A stretch of 64,000 bases of DNA from Enterobacteriaceae bacterium 89 (GTDB lineage: Bacteria; Pseudomonadota; Gammaproteobacteria; Enterobacterales; Enterobacteriaceae): contig RQJH01000003.1 in NCBI GenBank assembly GCA_014156375.1, positions 1,535,799 to 1,599,798 of the forward strand, in the 5' to 3' direction. The position numbers and the translations under genes are program-made. Below the pieces are notes generated by a model that was not told the origin of the DNA, did no database searches, and was given only the letters and a program-made list of their open reading frames with translations. This document shows, piece after piece, positions 1-12,298 of this stretch; position 1 is the stretch's first letter; each line of letters starts with the position of its first letter.

Positions 1-25
1 CACTACAAAGGCAGGTTCTTTAAGG

Positions 26-1565
<1,540 letters not shown>

Positions 1566-1697
1566 AAGTTTGATGCTCATGAATTAAACTTCGTAATGAA
1601 TTACGTATGTTCACTCAGAGACTTGGTATTCATTTTTCGTCTTGCGACGTTAAGAATCCATGTCACTTTGAGTGCCCACACAGATTGTCTGATAAAT

Positions 1698-1709
1698 TGT
1701 TAAAGAGCA
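1698..1709 (-). promoter_or_regulatory. rrn leader boxA antitermination element
   Basis: On the minus strand the sequence reads TGCTCTTTAACA, the boxA of enterobacterial rRNA leaders, between promoter P2 and the start of mature 16S. It is bound by NusB-NusE (S10) and makes RNA polymerase resistant to Rho. Confidence 0.9.
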
Positions 1710-1747
1710 GTTGCGACGCGCTTTAGCGCTCTGTCGCGAGGTGGCGT

Positions 1748-1775
1748 ATATTACGCTTTTCTCTTTCAGAGTCAA
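1748..1775 (-). promoter_or_regulatory. rRNA operon promoter P2
   Basis: Minus strand: -35 TTGACT (1770-1775), 16-nt spacer, -10 TAATAT (1748-1753), upstream of boxA and 16S. It closely resembles E. coli rrn P2, which also has TTGACTCTG at its -35. Confidence 0.88.
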
Positions 1776-1857
1776 CCCTTAATTTCAGGATTTTTCTCTT
1801 CAACCGAACCGGCTGTTTGTGTGAAGTGATTCACATCCGCCGTGTCGATGGAGGCGC

Positions 1858-1885
1858 ATTATAGGGAGTTCTCGAGCAGCCGCAA
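1858..1885 (-). promoter_or_regulatory. rRNA operon promoter P1
   Basis: Minus strand: -35 TTGCGG (1880-1885), 16-nt spacer, perfect -10 TATAAT (1858-1863), followed by a GC-rich discriminator (GCGCC) as in stringently controlled rrn P1 promoters. The A/T-rich stretch at about 1886-1910 is a likely UP element. P1 lies about 105 bp upstream of P2, the usual spacing. Confidence 0.88.
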
Positions 1886-2002
1886 GGGCTAAATGACAGA
1901 AAAATGACTGACTGCTGCATTCCACAGCAAAACCCCGCCTTATACCCATTTACACACAGAGTTATCCACAAACCATGTAAAACCCAAAAAATCACGAGCG
2001 AT

Positions 2003-2024
2003 GCGCAAACGTTTTCGTTACAAT
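2003..2024 (+). promoter_or_regulatory. purHD promoter with PurR operator
   Basis: GCGCAAACGTTTTCGT at 2003-2018 is a near-perfect PUR box (consensus ACGCAAACGTTTNCNT). It abuts a -10-like TACAAT (2019-2024), so the repressor would sit in the promoter spacer. This fits purine repression of purHD. The rest of the 564-bp rrs-purH interval holds the rrn promoters on the other strand and a DnaA-box-like site at 1962-1970; I see no gene in it. Confidence 0.9.
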
Positions 2025-2129
2025 GCCGCGCAATGCCACGGATGCTTTCGTTGGGTGTGTTAGCTAAGTTTTTCGTGAAAAATTCAGCTAACGCTCTCTG
2101 TAATGTTCAAATCCTGGGGATTTATTACC

Positions 2130-3716
2130 ATGCAACAACGTCCAGTCCGCCGCGCTTTGCTTAGCGTTTCTGATAAAGCCGGTATCGTCGAATTCGCACA
2201 GGCCCTTTCCGAACGCGGCGTGGAGCTGCTCTCCACCGGCGGCACTGCCCGTCTGCTCGCGGAGAAAGGCCTGCCAGTCACCGAAGTTTCTGACTACACC
2301 GGTTTCCCGGAGATGATGGACGGACGCGTTAAGACGCTGCACCCGAAAGTACACGGTGGGATCCTCGGCCGTCGTGGTCAGGATGACGGTATTATGGAAA
2401 AACACGGGATCGCGCCGATCGATATGGTCGTTGTGAACCTTTATCCGTTTGCCCAGACCGTGGCTCGTGAAGGCTGCTCGCTGGAAGATGCCGTAGAGAA
2501 CATTGATATCGGCGGCCCAACCATGGTTCGCTCCGCGGCAAAGAACCATAAAGATGTCGCCATCGTAGTTAAGAGCAGCGACTACAGCGCGATCGTTAAA
2601 GAGATGGATGCTAATGAAGGATCCTTAAGTCTCGAAACGCGCTTCGACCTGGCGATCAAGGCCTTCGAGCACACCGCCGCCTACGACAGCATGATTGCCA
2701 ACTACTTTGGCAGTCTGGTTCCGGCCTATCACGGCGAGACCACCGAACCTTCCGGACGTTTCCCCCGCACGCTTAACCTCAACTTTATTAAGAAGCAGGA
2801 TATGCGCTATGGCGAAAACAGCCACCAGCAAGCTGCCTTCTATATAGAAGAGAATGTTCAGGAAGCTTCCGTAGCCACTGCCACCCAGGTTCAGGGCAAA
2901 GCTCTCTCTTATAACAACATCGCCGATACCGATGCAGCGCTGGAATGTGTGAAAGAGTTCAGCGAACCGGCCTGCGTTATCGTCAAGCACGCTAACCCGT
3001 GCGGTGTGGCTGTCAGCACTTCTGTGCTGGATGCTTACGATCGCGCGTATAAAACCGACCCACCCTCAGCGTTCGGCGGCATTATTGCCTTTAACCGTGA
3101 ACTGGATGCCGAAACCGCTCAGGCGATCATCTCCCGCCAGTTTGTTGAAGTGATCATCGCCCCGTCAGCCACTGAAGAAGCGCTGAAGATCACCGCTGCC
3201 AAACAGAACGTCCGCGTGTTGACCTGTGGCCAGTGGAATGCCCGCGTTGCGGGTCTGGATTTCAAACGAGTGAACGGCGGCCTGCTGGTTCAGGATCGCG
3301 ATCTCGGCATGGTGACCAACAATGAACTGCGCGTGGTCAGCAAGCGCCAGCCTACCGAACAGGAACTGCGTGATGCGCTGTTCTGCTGGAAAGTGGCGAA
3401 GTTTGTGAAATCCAACGCCATCGTTTATGCCAAAGAGAACATGACTATCGGCATAGGTGCCGGTCAGATGAGCCGCGTTTACTCTGCCAAAATCGCAGGC
3501 ATTAAAGCCGGTGACGAAGGACTGGAAGTCAAAGGCTCAGCGATGGCGTCTGATGCTTTCTTCCCGTTCCGTGATGGTATTGATGCTGCCGCTGCCGTGG
3601 GCGTAACCTGCGTTATCCAGCCTGGTGGTTCAATCCGCGACGAAGAAGTGATTGCCGCTGCCGATGAACACGGCATTGCAATGATCTTCACCGACATGCG
3701 CCACTTCCGCCACTAA
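2130..3716 (+). CDS. purH: Bifunctional AICAR transformylase / IMP cyclohydrolase PurH
   Basis: Catalyses the last two steps of IMP synthesis: formylation of AICAR with 10-formyl-THF, then ring closure. It has 528 residues against 529 in E. coli. The N-terminal MGS-like cyclohydrolase domain covers about 1-200 and the transformylase domain the rest, with the IVKHANPCG active-site segment visible. I chose ATG 2130 ([18 protein letters not shown]) because it aligns with E. coli PurH; an in-frame start 27 nt earlier is unsupported. It is the first gene of purHD, 17 nt ahead of purD, downstream of a PUR box. Confidence 0.98.
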   Translation: MQQRPVRRALLSVSDKAGIVEFAQALSERGVELLSTGGTARLLAEKGLPVTEVSDYTGFPEMMDGRVKTLHPKVHGGILGRRGQDDGIMEKHGIAPIDMVVVNLYPFAQTVAREGCSLEDAVENIDIGGPTMVRSAAKNHKDVAIVVKSSDYSAIVKEMDANEGSLSLETRFDLAIKAFEHTAAYDSMIANYFGSLVPAYHGETTEPSGRFPRTLNLNFIKKQDMRYGENSHQQAAFYIEENVQEASVATATQVQGKALSYNNIADTDAALECVKEFSEPACVIVKHANPCGVAVSTSVLDAYDRAYKTDPPSAFGGIIAFNRELDAETAQAIISRQFVEVIIAPSATEEALKITAAKQNVRVLTCGQWNARVAGLDFKRVNGGLLVQDRDLGMVTNNELRVVSKRQPTEQELRDALFCWKVAKFVKSNAIVYAKENMTIGIGAGQMSRVYSAKIAGIKAGDEGLEVKGSAMASDAFFPFRDGIDAAAAVGVTCVIQPGGSIRDEEVIAAADEHGIAMIFTDMRHFRH

Positions 3717-3733
3717 TGCAGGAGCAGCAGATA

Positions 3734-5026
3734 ATGAAAGTTTTAGTGATTGGTAACGGCGGGCGCGAGCACGCACTGGCCTGGAAAGCGGCGCAGTCTC
3801 CGCTGGTTGATACCGTTTTCGTGGCACCGGGCAATGCGGGCACCGCAATGGAGCCGACTCTGCAAAACGTAGCCATCAGCACAACGGATATTCCGGCGCT
3901 GCTGGATTTTGCCAAAGGTGAAGGCATTGGCCTGACCATCGTGGGCCCTGAAGCTCCACTGGTGATTGGCGTGGTGGATGCTTTTCGCGAAGCGGGTCTG
4001 ACCATCTTCGGCCCGACTCAGGGTGCTGCGCAGCTTGAAGGCTCTAAAGCCTTTACCAAGGATTTCCTGGCGCGCCACAAAATCCCGACCGCGGAATATC
4101 AGAACTTCACCGAAGTGGAACCCGCGCTGGCTTACCTGCGCGAGAAAGGCGCACCGATTGTGATCAAAGCCGACGGCCTTGCTGCGGGTAAAGGCGTGAT
4201 TGTCGCCATGACGCTGGAAGAAGCCGAAGCCGCCGTTCACGATATGCTGGCGGGCAACGCTTTTGGTGACGCAGGCCATCGCATCGTCATTGAAGAGTTC
4301 CTCGATGGTGAAGAAGCCAGCTTCATCGTGATGGTTGACGGTGACAACGTACTGCCGATGGCCACCAGCCAGGATCATAAGCGCGTCGGCGATGGTGATA
4401 CCGGGCCAAACACCGGCGGGATGGGAGCCTACTCCCCTGCTCCGGTGGTCACGGATGAAGTTCATCAGCGCGCCATGGACAGGATCATCTGGCCTACCGT
4501 TCGCGGGATGGCTGCGGAAGGCAACATCTATACCGGCTTCCTGTACGCGGGGCTTATGATTGATAAAGAAGGCAATCCAAAGGTCATCGAGTTCAACTGC
4601 CGCTTTGGCGACCCGGAGACTCAGCCGATCATGCTGCGTATGCAGTCCGATCTGGTCGAGCTATGTCTGGCCGCCTGCGCTGGTAAGCTCGATGAGAAAA
4701 CTTCCCGCTGGGATCCGCGTGCTTCATTAGGCGTGGTGATGGCTGCTGGCGGTTATCCGGGGAGCTATAACAACGGTGACGAGATCCATGGTCTGCCACT
4801 GGAAGAAGTGGAAGGTGGGAAAGTCTTCCAGGCTGGAACTACGCTTTCTGCTGATGACCGCGTGCTGACTAACGGTGGACGTGTGCTTTGCGTGACCGCG
4901 CTGGGTGAAACCGTGGCGGAGGCGCAGAAACGTGCTTATGAGCTGATGACGGATATTCACTGGGAAGGTAGTTTCAGCCGCCGGGATATCGGCTATCGCG
5001 CGATTGCGCGTGAGCAAGGGAAGTAA
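3734..5026 (+). CDS. purD: Phosphoribosylamine-glycine ligase PurD
   Basis: Cytosolic GAR synthetase: ATP plus 5-phosphoribosylamine plus glycine gives GAR, an early step of purine synthesis. It has 430 residues, close to the usual 429. The N-terminal MKVLVIGNGGREHALAW and the ATP-grasp core (VIKADGLAAGKGV; EFNCRFGDPETQ) are clear. The start at 3734 is favoured over an ATG overlapping the purH stop because it matches the family N-terminus. It is second in the purHD operon and convergent with yjaH. Confidence 0.98.
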   Translation: MKVLVIGNGGREHALAWKAAQSPLVDTVFVAPGNAGTAMEPTLQNVAISTTDIPALLDFAKGEGIGLTIVGPEAPLVIGVVDAFREAGLTIFGPTQGAAQLEGSKAFTKDFLARHKIPTAEYQNFTEVEPALAYLREKGAPIVIKADGLAAGKGVIVAMTLEEAEAAVHDMLAGNAFGDAGHRIVIEEFLDGEEASFIVMVDGDNVLPMATSQDHKRVGDGDTGPNTGGMGAYSPAPVVTDEVHQRAMDRIIWPTVRGMAAEGNIYTGFLYAGLMIDKEGNPKVIEFNCRFGDPETQPIMLRMQSDLVELCLAACAGKLDEKTSRWDPRASLGVVMAAGGYPGSYNNGDEIHGLPLEEVEGGKVFQAGTTLSADDRVLTNGGRVLCVTALGETVAEAQKRAYELMTDIHWEGSFSRRDIGYRAIAREQGK

Positions 5027-5068
5027 TTTAGCTTCAGATTAGGAGCTGGCTGTTCCCCCTCACCCTAA

Positions 5069-5170
5069 CCCTCTCCCTCAAGGGAGAGGGAACTGTCCCG
5101 TGCACATACTCGCCCTCAAGAGAGGGGGGGACTGTCCTGAGCACATACTCTCCCCCAAGGGAGAGGGAAC
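5069..5170. repeat. 39-nt-period tandem repeat of GC-rich inverted repeats
   Basis: There are about two and a half copies of a 39-40-nt unit. Each contains a CCCTCTCCCT/AGGGAGAGGG-type palindrome (perfect 10-bp stem at 5069-5090, degenerate at 5109-5127, 7-bp stem at 5148-5165) followed by ACTGTCCYGWGCACATACTC (5092-5111 and 5131-5150). It resembles the GC-rich intergenic repeats common in Enterobacter and Klebsiella. It fills the gap between the convergent purD and yjaH, where it may act as a bidirectional terminator. Confidence 0.8.
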
Positions 5171-5191
5171 CATTCTGAATCGTCGATTAGA

Positions 5192-5890
5192 TCAGAAATT
5201 CTTCTCAGTTGGCTGCCAGGTGCAGAAATCTTCGTTCGCCACCAGCAGCAGCTGGGAGCCTTCCGGCGCTTCCAGCCAGGCGACGCTGACTTCAACCGAG
5301 GAATGGCTCTGACGCCGTTCAATGTGGCTTATCGCCAGGCTTTCCAGATCGGGTTTGACCGTCTGCCCTTCACACGTCGTCACGGTACCATCCGCATGCC
5401 AGCGGCCCTGTCGCAGTACAACGCGGCCCTGACGCAGCGCATCGCTGGTCTGGCGAACCTGCTGTGCCTGATAGCGATACAGCGCTATCTGGTCATTGGA
5501 GAGCTGCTGCTTCTGCCCGTCGACTTCACGCTGCATATAGCTGAGCTCACCGCGGTCATCGAAACGCACACGAATGTGTTCAGGCGGCTTGCCGTAAATA
5601 TTGAGTTCAATCAGAGAGAGCATATCGCCCTGCCAGCGGTATTCGCTGGTCGAGGTATTCCCGCTACGCCAGGGACTGAAGGCGGCGAGCAGGTGAATTT
5701 CATTATCAGAATCTTTTCGCCAGATGCGCACCGCGCCCTGGTTATCCGCATAGCCGCTGGCGGTAAACGGCGGCAATGAGGAATTATGACTACAGGCCGT
5801 CAGCAACAGCACGCCTGCCAGCGTCAGTGAGCGACGCCAGACAGACAAAAGGGGCGAAACCGCCCCTCCGTTTAAACTGTTCACTGCCAC
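5192..5890 (-). CDS. yjaH: DUF1481 family putative lipoprotein YjaH
   Basis: Up to 232 residues. A positively charged stretch and hydrophobic segment end in LLLTAC, a lipobox, so the mature protein is probably a lipoprotein starting at that Cys. The function is unknown. It lies 6 nt downstream of hupA as in E. coli. The start is uncertain: GTG 5890 is the longest reading, but a terminator-like hairpin (5844-5869) lies in the first codons, and a TTG at 5848 would give a conventional 18-residue lipoprotein signal. Confidence 0.88.
   Translation of the reverse strand: MAVNSLNGGAVSPLLSVWRRSLTLAGVLLLTACSHNSSLPPFTASGYADNQGAVRIWRKDSDNEIHLLAAFSPWRSGNTSTSEYRWQGDMLSLIELNIYGKPPEHIRVRFDDRGELSYMQREVDGQKQQLSNDQIALYRYQAQQVRQTSDALRQGRVVLRQGRWHADGTVTTCEGQTVKPDLESLAISHIERRQSHSSVEVSVAWLEAPEGSQLLLVANEDFCTWQPTEKNF
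5844..5869 (-). terminator. Probable hupA Rho-independent terminator inside the yjaH 5' end
   Basis: On the minus strand a 7-bp stem (AGGGGCG/CGCCCCT, loop GTTT) is followed by TTTTGTC. It begins about 28 nt after the hupA stop and has classic intrinsic-terminator form, yet overlaps the start of the longest yjaH reading frame. Confidence 0.72.
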
Positions 5891-5896
5891 GCGGTC

Positions 5897-6169
5897 TTAC
5901 TTAACTGCGTCTTTCAGTGCTTTACCAGAAACAAATGCCGGCACGTTAGCTGCGGCGATTTTGATTTCTTTACCGGTCTGTGGGTTGCGGCCAGTACGCT
6001 CAGCGCGGTGGTTCACTTTGAAGGTACCGAAGCCAACCAGCTGTACAGCATCACCTTCTTTCAGAGACTCAGTAATAGCAGCCAGAGTGGATTCCAGAGC
6101 AGATTTTGCCTGTGCTTTGGACAGATCAGCTTTGTCTGCAATTACATCAATCAGTTGAGTCTTGTTCAT
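5897..6169 (-). CDS. hupA: DNA-binding protein HU-alpha
   Basis: 90-residue nucleoid protein that bends and compacts DNA as HU-alpha homodimers or HU-alpha/beta heterodimers. The sequence [20 protein letters not shown] and the DNA-binding arm ([17 protein letters not shown]) are essentially those of E. coli HupA rather than HupB. It lies between yjaG and yjaH as in E. coli. The 186-bp gap upstream should carry its promoter. Confidence 0.98.
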   Translation of the reverse strand: MNKTQLIDVIADKADLSKAQAKSALESTLAAITESLKEGDAVQLVGFGTFKVNHRAERTGRNPQTGKEIKIAAANVPAFVSGKALKDAVK

Positions 6170-6355
6170 ATGTTATCCTTACAATGTGTTTATCGCTTGC
6201 TAAGCATCGAGTGCGACGGAAATGCCAGAAAAGCACTCTCCTGCATACACGCACCGATAGCCACTTATTTTCGCCTACCAAATGTAGACCAGACGGGGGG
6301 CAGATGTGAAGCCTTCAGGCACGACAATTCGGACTGAATGTCACGTTTTGTGGTG

Positions 6356-6946
6356 CTATTGCTGAAAATTTATACCGATATTGCTCTCACCCGCCTCGCG
6401 AAGGTCTGCGCGCAGGCCTTTTATCAGCTCAATATCGCGTTCTTCGCAGTCTGCCAGTAAGCGGAAAATCTCCCACTGAATGTCCCATTCCTGTTCAACA
6501 GCCGGGTTTTCCTTCAGCTCTTCGTCGGTCATTTCCCGGCCCGCCTGGGTCATTTCCAGCATCGCCACGGTGGTGATGGAAGACTTGCTGACCTCAATGG
6601 CGTGCTCGAGCGTTTCACCGCTCAGACGAGAGTGCAGCAGCTCACTCAATGCCACGCACGCGTCAATGGCAGGATAAACCCCATAAATATCGAAATCATC
6701 GGCAACCGGGATCGCTTCTTCCAGCTTTTCGAGCTGGCTGTCGAAATTCACCTTTGCATCCTTCACGGTCAGCGTTTCCCAGACCAGATCGAGAATTCGG
6801 CGGTAAAGCTGCCCATCGGCGAACTCGGTCTGCTTGCAGAACATCGCGTAGTTCGGGTACATGCGCTCGCACAGGCAGGCCATGAAGGTCACGTGCTGCC
6901 AGCTTTCCAGCTTCTCAAGGCGCAGATGAATTGGGTTTTGTAACAT
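6356..6946 (-). CDS. yjaG: DUF416 family protein YjaG
   Basis: 196-residue acidic, mostly helical soluble protein of unknown function. It is recognised by its start (MLQNPIHLRLEKLESWQHV) and by its conserved place between nfi and hupA. No signal peptide or membrane segment is visible. It is 42 nt downstream of nfi, so it may belong to the nudC-hemE-nfi-yjaG transcript. Confidence 0.95.
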   Translation of the reverse strand: MLQNPIHLRLEKLESWQHVTFMACLCERMYPNYAMFCKQTEFADGQLYRRILDLVWETLTVKDAKVNFDSQLEKLEEAIPVADDFDIYGVYPAIDACVALSELLHSRLSGETLEHAIEVSKSSITTVAMLEMTQAGREMTDEELKENPAVEQEWDIQWEIFRLLADCEERDIELIKGLRADLREAGESNIGINFQQ

Positions 6947-6988
6947 GTTGGATTCTCGAATGCGTTAATTAGCGGCAGTTTACCTGAA

Positions 6989-7660
6989 TCAGGGCTGAAT
7001 TGCTTGCCAGCGCTGAAAGGCGGGACGACCAGAGGCGACCGCATCAGCCCAGCGGGTTGGCTCCGGCAAACGATAGCCCTGCGTGCAGCGCTGGACCCAT
7101 GCCAGCGCGCTGTCGGCGCTGACGCGATGCCCGGTCGCAATGAATAACGGGTTGCAGCGTGCTTTGCTGCGCCAGACCCAGCCCAGCTGCTCCTGTTTGT
7201 CCATCAGGGGCGCCAGCGCACCGGGCTCTGCGGAAAGCGGTTCAAACTTACCGCACAGGCGTTTTTTCGCCACGCCAATGGTCGGCACATCCACCAGCAG
7301 GCCAAAATGGCTGGCAACGCCAAGACGACGGGGGTGGGAAATACCGTGGCCGTCGACAAACAGTAAATCAGGTTTTTGCGAGAGCTTTTCCCACGCCGCC
7401 AGCAGCGCAGGATATTCGCGAAAAGAGAGGAAACCGGGAATGTAGGGCATGGTGGTGGGAATACGTGCTATCTGGTATTCCACCAGTTCGAGATCCGGAT
7501 ACGTCAGCAATACCATCGCCGCACGGGTGATCTCGCCATCCTGCTCGAAACCGACATCCGCCCCGCCGATCAGCTTCGGCGGATCCTGAATAAAGCGATC
7601 TTCGCGGATCACCGATGAAGCCAAAGATTTCTGCTGCTCCCTGAGATCCGCCAGATCCAT
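6989..7660 (-). CDS. nfi: Endonuclease V (deoxyinosine 3'-endonuclease)
   Basis: Nicks DNA at the second phosphodiester bond 3' to deoxyinosine and other deaminated bases, starting alternative excision repair. It has 223 residues, the family length. The metal-binding acidic positions lie in GGADVGF (about residue 35) and [14 protein letters not shown] (about residue 110). It follows hemE by 9 nt and is probably co-transcribed with it. Confidence 0.97.
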   Translation of the reverse strand: MDLADLREQQKSLASSVIREDRFIQDPPKLIGGADVGFEQDGEITRAAMVLLTYPDLELVEYQIARIPTTMPYIPGFLSFREYPALLAAWEKLSQKPDLLFVDGHGISHPRRLGVASHFGLLVDVPTIGVAKKRLCGKFEPLSAEPGALAPLMDKQEQLGWVWRSKARCNPLFIATGHRVSADSALAWVQRCTQGYRLPEPTRWADAVASGRPAFQRWQAIQP

Positions 7661-7669
7661 GCGATGCCC

Positions 7670-8734
7670 TTACTTGTGGTACTGCGCCGACAGACGGTGA
7701 ACCGCTTCGACAAACGCACCCGCGTGCTCCGGCGGCACATCCTGGTGAATACCGTGGCCGAGGTTAAAGACGTGGCCTTCGCCTTGACCAAATCCGGCCA
7801 GAATGGACGCCACTTCTTCCTCAATGCGGGCAGGCTGAGCGTACAGCATGGACGGATCCATGTTGCCCTGCAGCGCGACTTTATCACCCACGCGACGACG
7901 CGCATCGGCAATATCCGTTGTCCAGTCGAGGCCCAGCGCATCACAGCCCGTTGCCGCCATCGCTTCCAGCCACTGACCGCCGCCTTTGGTAAACAGCGTC
8001 ACCGGTACGCGACGACCTTCGTTTTCACGCAGCAGGCCATCAACAATTTTGTGCATATAGTAGAGGGAGAACTGCTGATAATCGCGCCCGGTCAGGACGC
8101 CACCCCAAGTGTCAAAAATCATCACCGACTGTGCGCCCGCGCGGATTTGCGCGTTGAGATACAGAGTGACGCTCTTTGCCAGCTTATCGAGCAGCAGATG
8201 CAGCGCCTGCGGATCGGCATACATCATCTTTTTGATCACGGTAAAGGCTTTGCTGCTGCCGCCTTCCACCATGTAAGTTGCCAGCGTCCACGGGCTGCCG
8301 GAGAAGCCAATCAGCGGCACTTCGCCTTTCAGTTCGCGACGAATGGTACGCACTGCGTTCATCACGTAGCCAAGCTCCTGCTCCGGATCGGGCACCGGCA
8401 GCTTTTCAATGTCGGCTTTGTTTTTCAGCGGCGAGGTAAAGCGAGGGCCCTCACCCGTTTCAAAATAGAGGCCAAGCCCCATCGCATCAGGAATGGTCAG
8501 AATGTCCGAGAAGAGGATCGCGGCATCCAGCGGATAGCGGCGCAGCGGCTGCAGCGTCACTTCGCAGGCCAGTTCGGCGTTTTTGCACAGCGACATAAAA
8601 TCACCCGCTTCGGCGCGAGTGGCTTTGTACTCCGGCAAATAGCGGCCTGCCTGTCTCATCATCCAGACGGGAGTCACATCAACAGGCTGGCGCAGCAGCG
8701 CACGCAGATAACGATCGTTCTTCAGTTCGGTCAT
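7670..8734 (-). CDS. hemE: Uroporphyrinogen decarboxylase
   Basis: Removes four carboxyl groups from uroporphyrinogen III to give coproporphyrinogen III in heme synthesis. It has 354 residues like E. coli HemE, with the family signature [15 protein letters not shown] near residue 21 and the [13 protein letters not shown] segment. It sits 39 nt after nudC and 9 nt before nfi. Siroheme synthesis for NirB (cysG, far right of the window) leaves the pathway one step earlier. Confidence 0.98.
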   Translation of the reverse strand: MTELKNDRYLRALLRQPVDVTPVWMMRQAGRYLPEYKATRAEAGDFMSLCKNAELACEVTLQPLRRYPLDAAILFSDILTIPDAMGLGLYFETGEGPRFTSPLKNKADIEKLPVPDPEQELGYVMNAVRTIRRELKGEVPLIGFSGSPWTLATYMVEGGSSKAFTVIKKMMYADPQALHLLLDKLAKSVTLYLNAQIRAGAQSVMIFDTWGGVLTGRDYQQFSLYYMHKIVDGLLRENEGRRVPVTLFTKGGGQWLEAMAATGCDALGLDWTTDIADARRRVGDKVALQGNMDPSMLYAQPARIEEEVASILAGFGQGEGHVFNLGHGIHQDVPPEHAGAFVEAVHRLSAQYHK

Positions 8735-8773
8735 GTTTGCAGTTCCTTTATGCGTCAGGCGCTCAGTGTACCA

Positions 8774-9547
8774 TCACTCGTGCTCTGCCCGACACATCGC
8801 GACCGTATCTTCAATCAGGCGGCGCGCAACGGTTCCCGGCGGTGGCAGCAGCGGCAGGTCATCGTAGCGATACCAGTTGGCTTCCAGCAGCTCTTTCGGA
8901 TCGATAGCAATTTCGCCACTGTCGTAATCGGCCATAAACGCCGTCATCAGCGACTGCGGGAAAGGCCAGGGCTGCGAGGTAACATAGCGAAGATTTTTGA
9001 CGCGAATGCTGCTCTCTTCCATCACTTCGCGGGCCACCGCCTGTTCCAGCGTTTCGCCCACTTCGACGAAGCCCGCCAGCACGGTATGCACGCCGTTGCG
9101 ATGACGGGTGTGCTGCGCGAGAAGAATGGAATCATCACGGCGGATCGCCACGATAATGCACGGCGCAATTTGCGGATAATAGCGCTCGCGGCAGTGGTCG
9201 CAGAGCATCGCCCATTCGGTTTTGCTCGGATGCATGGTATGCCCGCAGTAGCCGCAGAATTTATGCGAGCGATAAAACTCGGTCAGCTGCACGCCGCGCC
9301 CGGCCAGCTGAAACAGGCCAACGTCCTGATCCAAAACCTGGCGTACGGTGCCCATTTCCTGGCGTCGCGCCTGCTGGATCAGCCAGACGGGTTCACCCTG
9401 CCATTCGCCGATTTGCATCGCACGCTGACCGGCAAGATCGAAATTTTCTGCCGTGCCGCACGGTATTTCTCCGCCGGGTAGCCATAATTTCTGCTCGTGA
9501 CTGACTATCCACCAGCCGCGATCTAATTTTTCAATTATACGATCCAT
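8774..9547 (-). CDS. nudC: NAD(H) pyrophosphatase / RNA NAD-decapping hydrolase NudC
   Basis: Nudix hydrolase that cleaves NADH to NMNH and AMP and removes NAD caps from RNA 5' ends. It has 257 residues. The order is an N-terminal domain, a zinc site (CGYCG and CDHC near residues 98-119), the Nudix box ([20 protein letters not shown]) and the SQPWPFP motif diagnostic of the NADH-specific subfamily. It is the first gene of the leftward nudC-hemE-nfi-yjaG group and divergent from rsd. Confidence 0.98.
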   Translation of the reverse strand: MDRIIEKLDRGWWIVSHEQKLWLPGGEIPCGTAENFDLAGQRAMQIGEWQGEPVWLIQQARRQEMGTVRQVLDQDVGLFQLAGRGVQLTEFYRSHKFCGYCGHTMHPSKTEWAMLCDHCRERYYPQIAPCIIVAIRRDDSILLAQHTRHRNGVHTVLAGFVEVGETLEQAVAREVMEESSIRVKNLRYVTSQPWPFPQSLMTAFMADYDSGEIAIDPKELLEANWYRYDDLPLLPPPGTVARRLIEDTVAMCRAEHE

Positions 9548-9643
9548 ATCTATTGCACTACCTTCGCTTCACTGGCACTTTGTTAACAGTGTTTTTACAT
9601 TTTTTGGGTGAGCCGTTTACTCTTTCCACTTGCGGAGTCAATC

Positions 9644-10147
9644 ATGCTAAACCAGTTAGAAAGCCTGACAGAGCGCGTTGGCGGCAGCCATCATCTGGTC
9701 GATCAGTGGCTACAGGTTCGTAAGCAGTTGCTCGTCGCTTACTACAATCTGGTTGGCATTAAGCCTGGCAAAGGATCGTATATGCGTCTCAACGAGAAAG
9801 CACTCGACGATTTTTGTCAGCGTCTGGTGGATTACCTCTCAGCCGGACACTTCAGTATTTATGAACGCATTGTCGGCGAATTGAAAGGTGAAAACCCACT
9901 TTTAGCCGCCACCAAACTCTATCCTCAGTTGGAAGGTAACACCCAGCAGATTATGGATCTGTATGACTCCAGCCTGGAAACCGCCATCGATGACGACAAC
10001 TGCATGGAGTTCCAGCAGGCCTTGTCGATGCTTGGCGAAGCGCTGGCGGCTCGCTTCACGCTGGAAGACAGCCTGATTGCCCTGGCGCTGGACACTAAAC
10101 TCAACGGCAGCGCGAACGATGAAAATCAGATTGCGCGCCCGGCTTGA
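9644..10147 (+). CDS. rsd: Regulator of sigma D, Rsd
   Basis: Anti-sigma-70 factor made in stationary phase; it also binds HPr and stimulates SpoT in E. coli. It has 167 residues, slightly longer at the C-terminus than the 158 of E. coli. The start at 9644 (MLNQLESLTERVGG) matches the family N-terminus; an upstream in-frame start 36 nt earlier is rejected. Rsd/AlgQ features such as LVAYYNLVGIKPGK and MRLNEKALDDFC are present. It is followed by a terminator and the thi operon. Confidence 0.97.
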   Translation: MLNQLESLTERVGGSHHLVDQWLQVRKQLLVAYYNLVGIKPGKGSYMRLNEKALDDFCQRLVDYLSAGHFSIYERIVGELKGENPLLAATKLYPQLEGNTQQIMDLYDSSLETAIDDDNCMEFQQALSMLGEALAARFTLEDSLIALALDTKLNGSANDENQIARPA

Positions 10148-10181
10148 GTTCTTAAGCGTTAACGAGTAATTTACAACCTTC

Positions 10182-10207
10182 ACCTCGCCTGCGGGCGGGG
10201 GTTTTTC
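10182..10207 (+). terminator. rsd Rho-independent terminator
   Basis: A stem CCTCGCC/GGCGGGG with a 4-nt loop is followed by GTTTTTCTTG. It lies 35 nt after the rsd stop and just ahead of the TPP riboswitch. Confidence 0.8.
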
Positions 10208-10304
10208 TTGTCGGAGTGCCCAGTGTTTGTTGCAAGCACGGGCTGAGACCGTTAATTCGGGATCCGCGGAACCTGATCAGGCTAATACCTGCGAAGGGAA
10301 CAAG
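10207..10304 (+). promoter_or_regulatory. TPP riboswitch (THI element) of the thiC operon
   Basis: It contains the conserved thi-box segments GGCTGAGACCGTTAATTCGG, AACCTGATCAGGCTAATACC and TGCGAAGGGAACAAG, closed by a CTTG/CAAG P1 helix. The order and sequence match the E. coli thiC leader. TPP binding is expected to block thiC translation and promote early termination. The P3 arm is longer than in E. coli: GCCC, GTG and TTG pair with CAA, CAC and GGGC around a TTG loop at about 10218-10243. Confidence 0.97.
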
Positions 10305-10309
10305 AGTAA

Positions 10310-12297
<1,988 letters not shown>

Positions 12298-12298
<1 letters not shown>

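Noticed and set aside
7664-9481. A 605-codon plus-strand frame opposite hemE and nudC
   Set aside because: It runs across two well-identified genes on the other strand and has no family resemblance.
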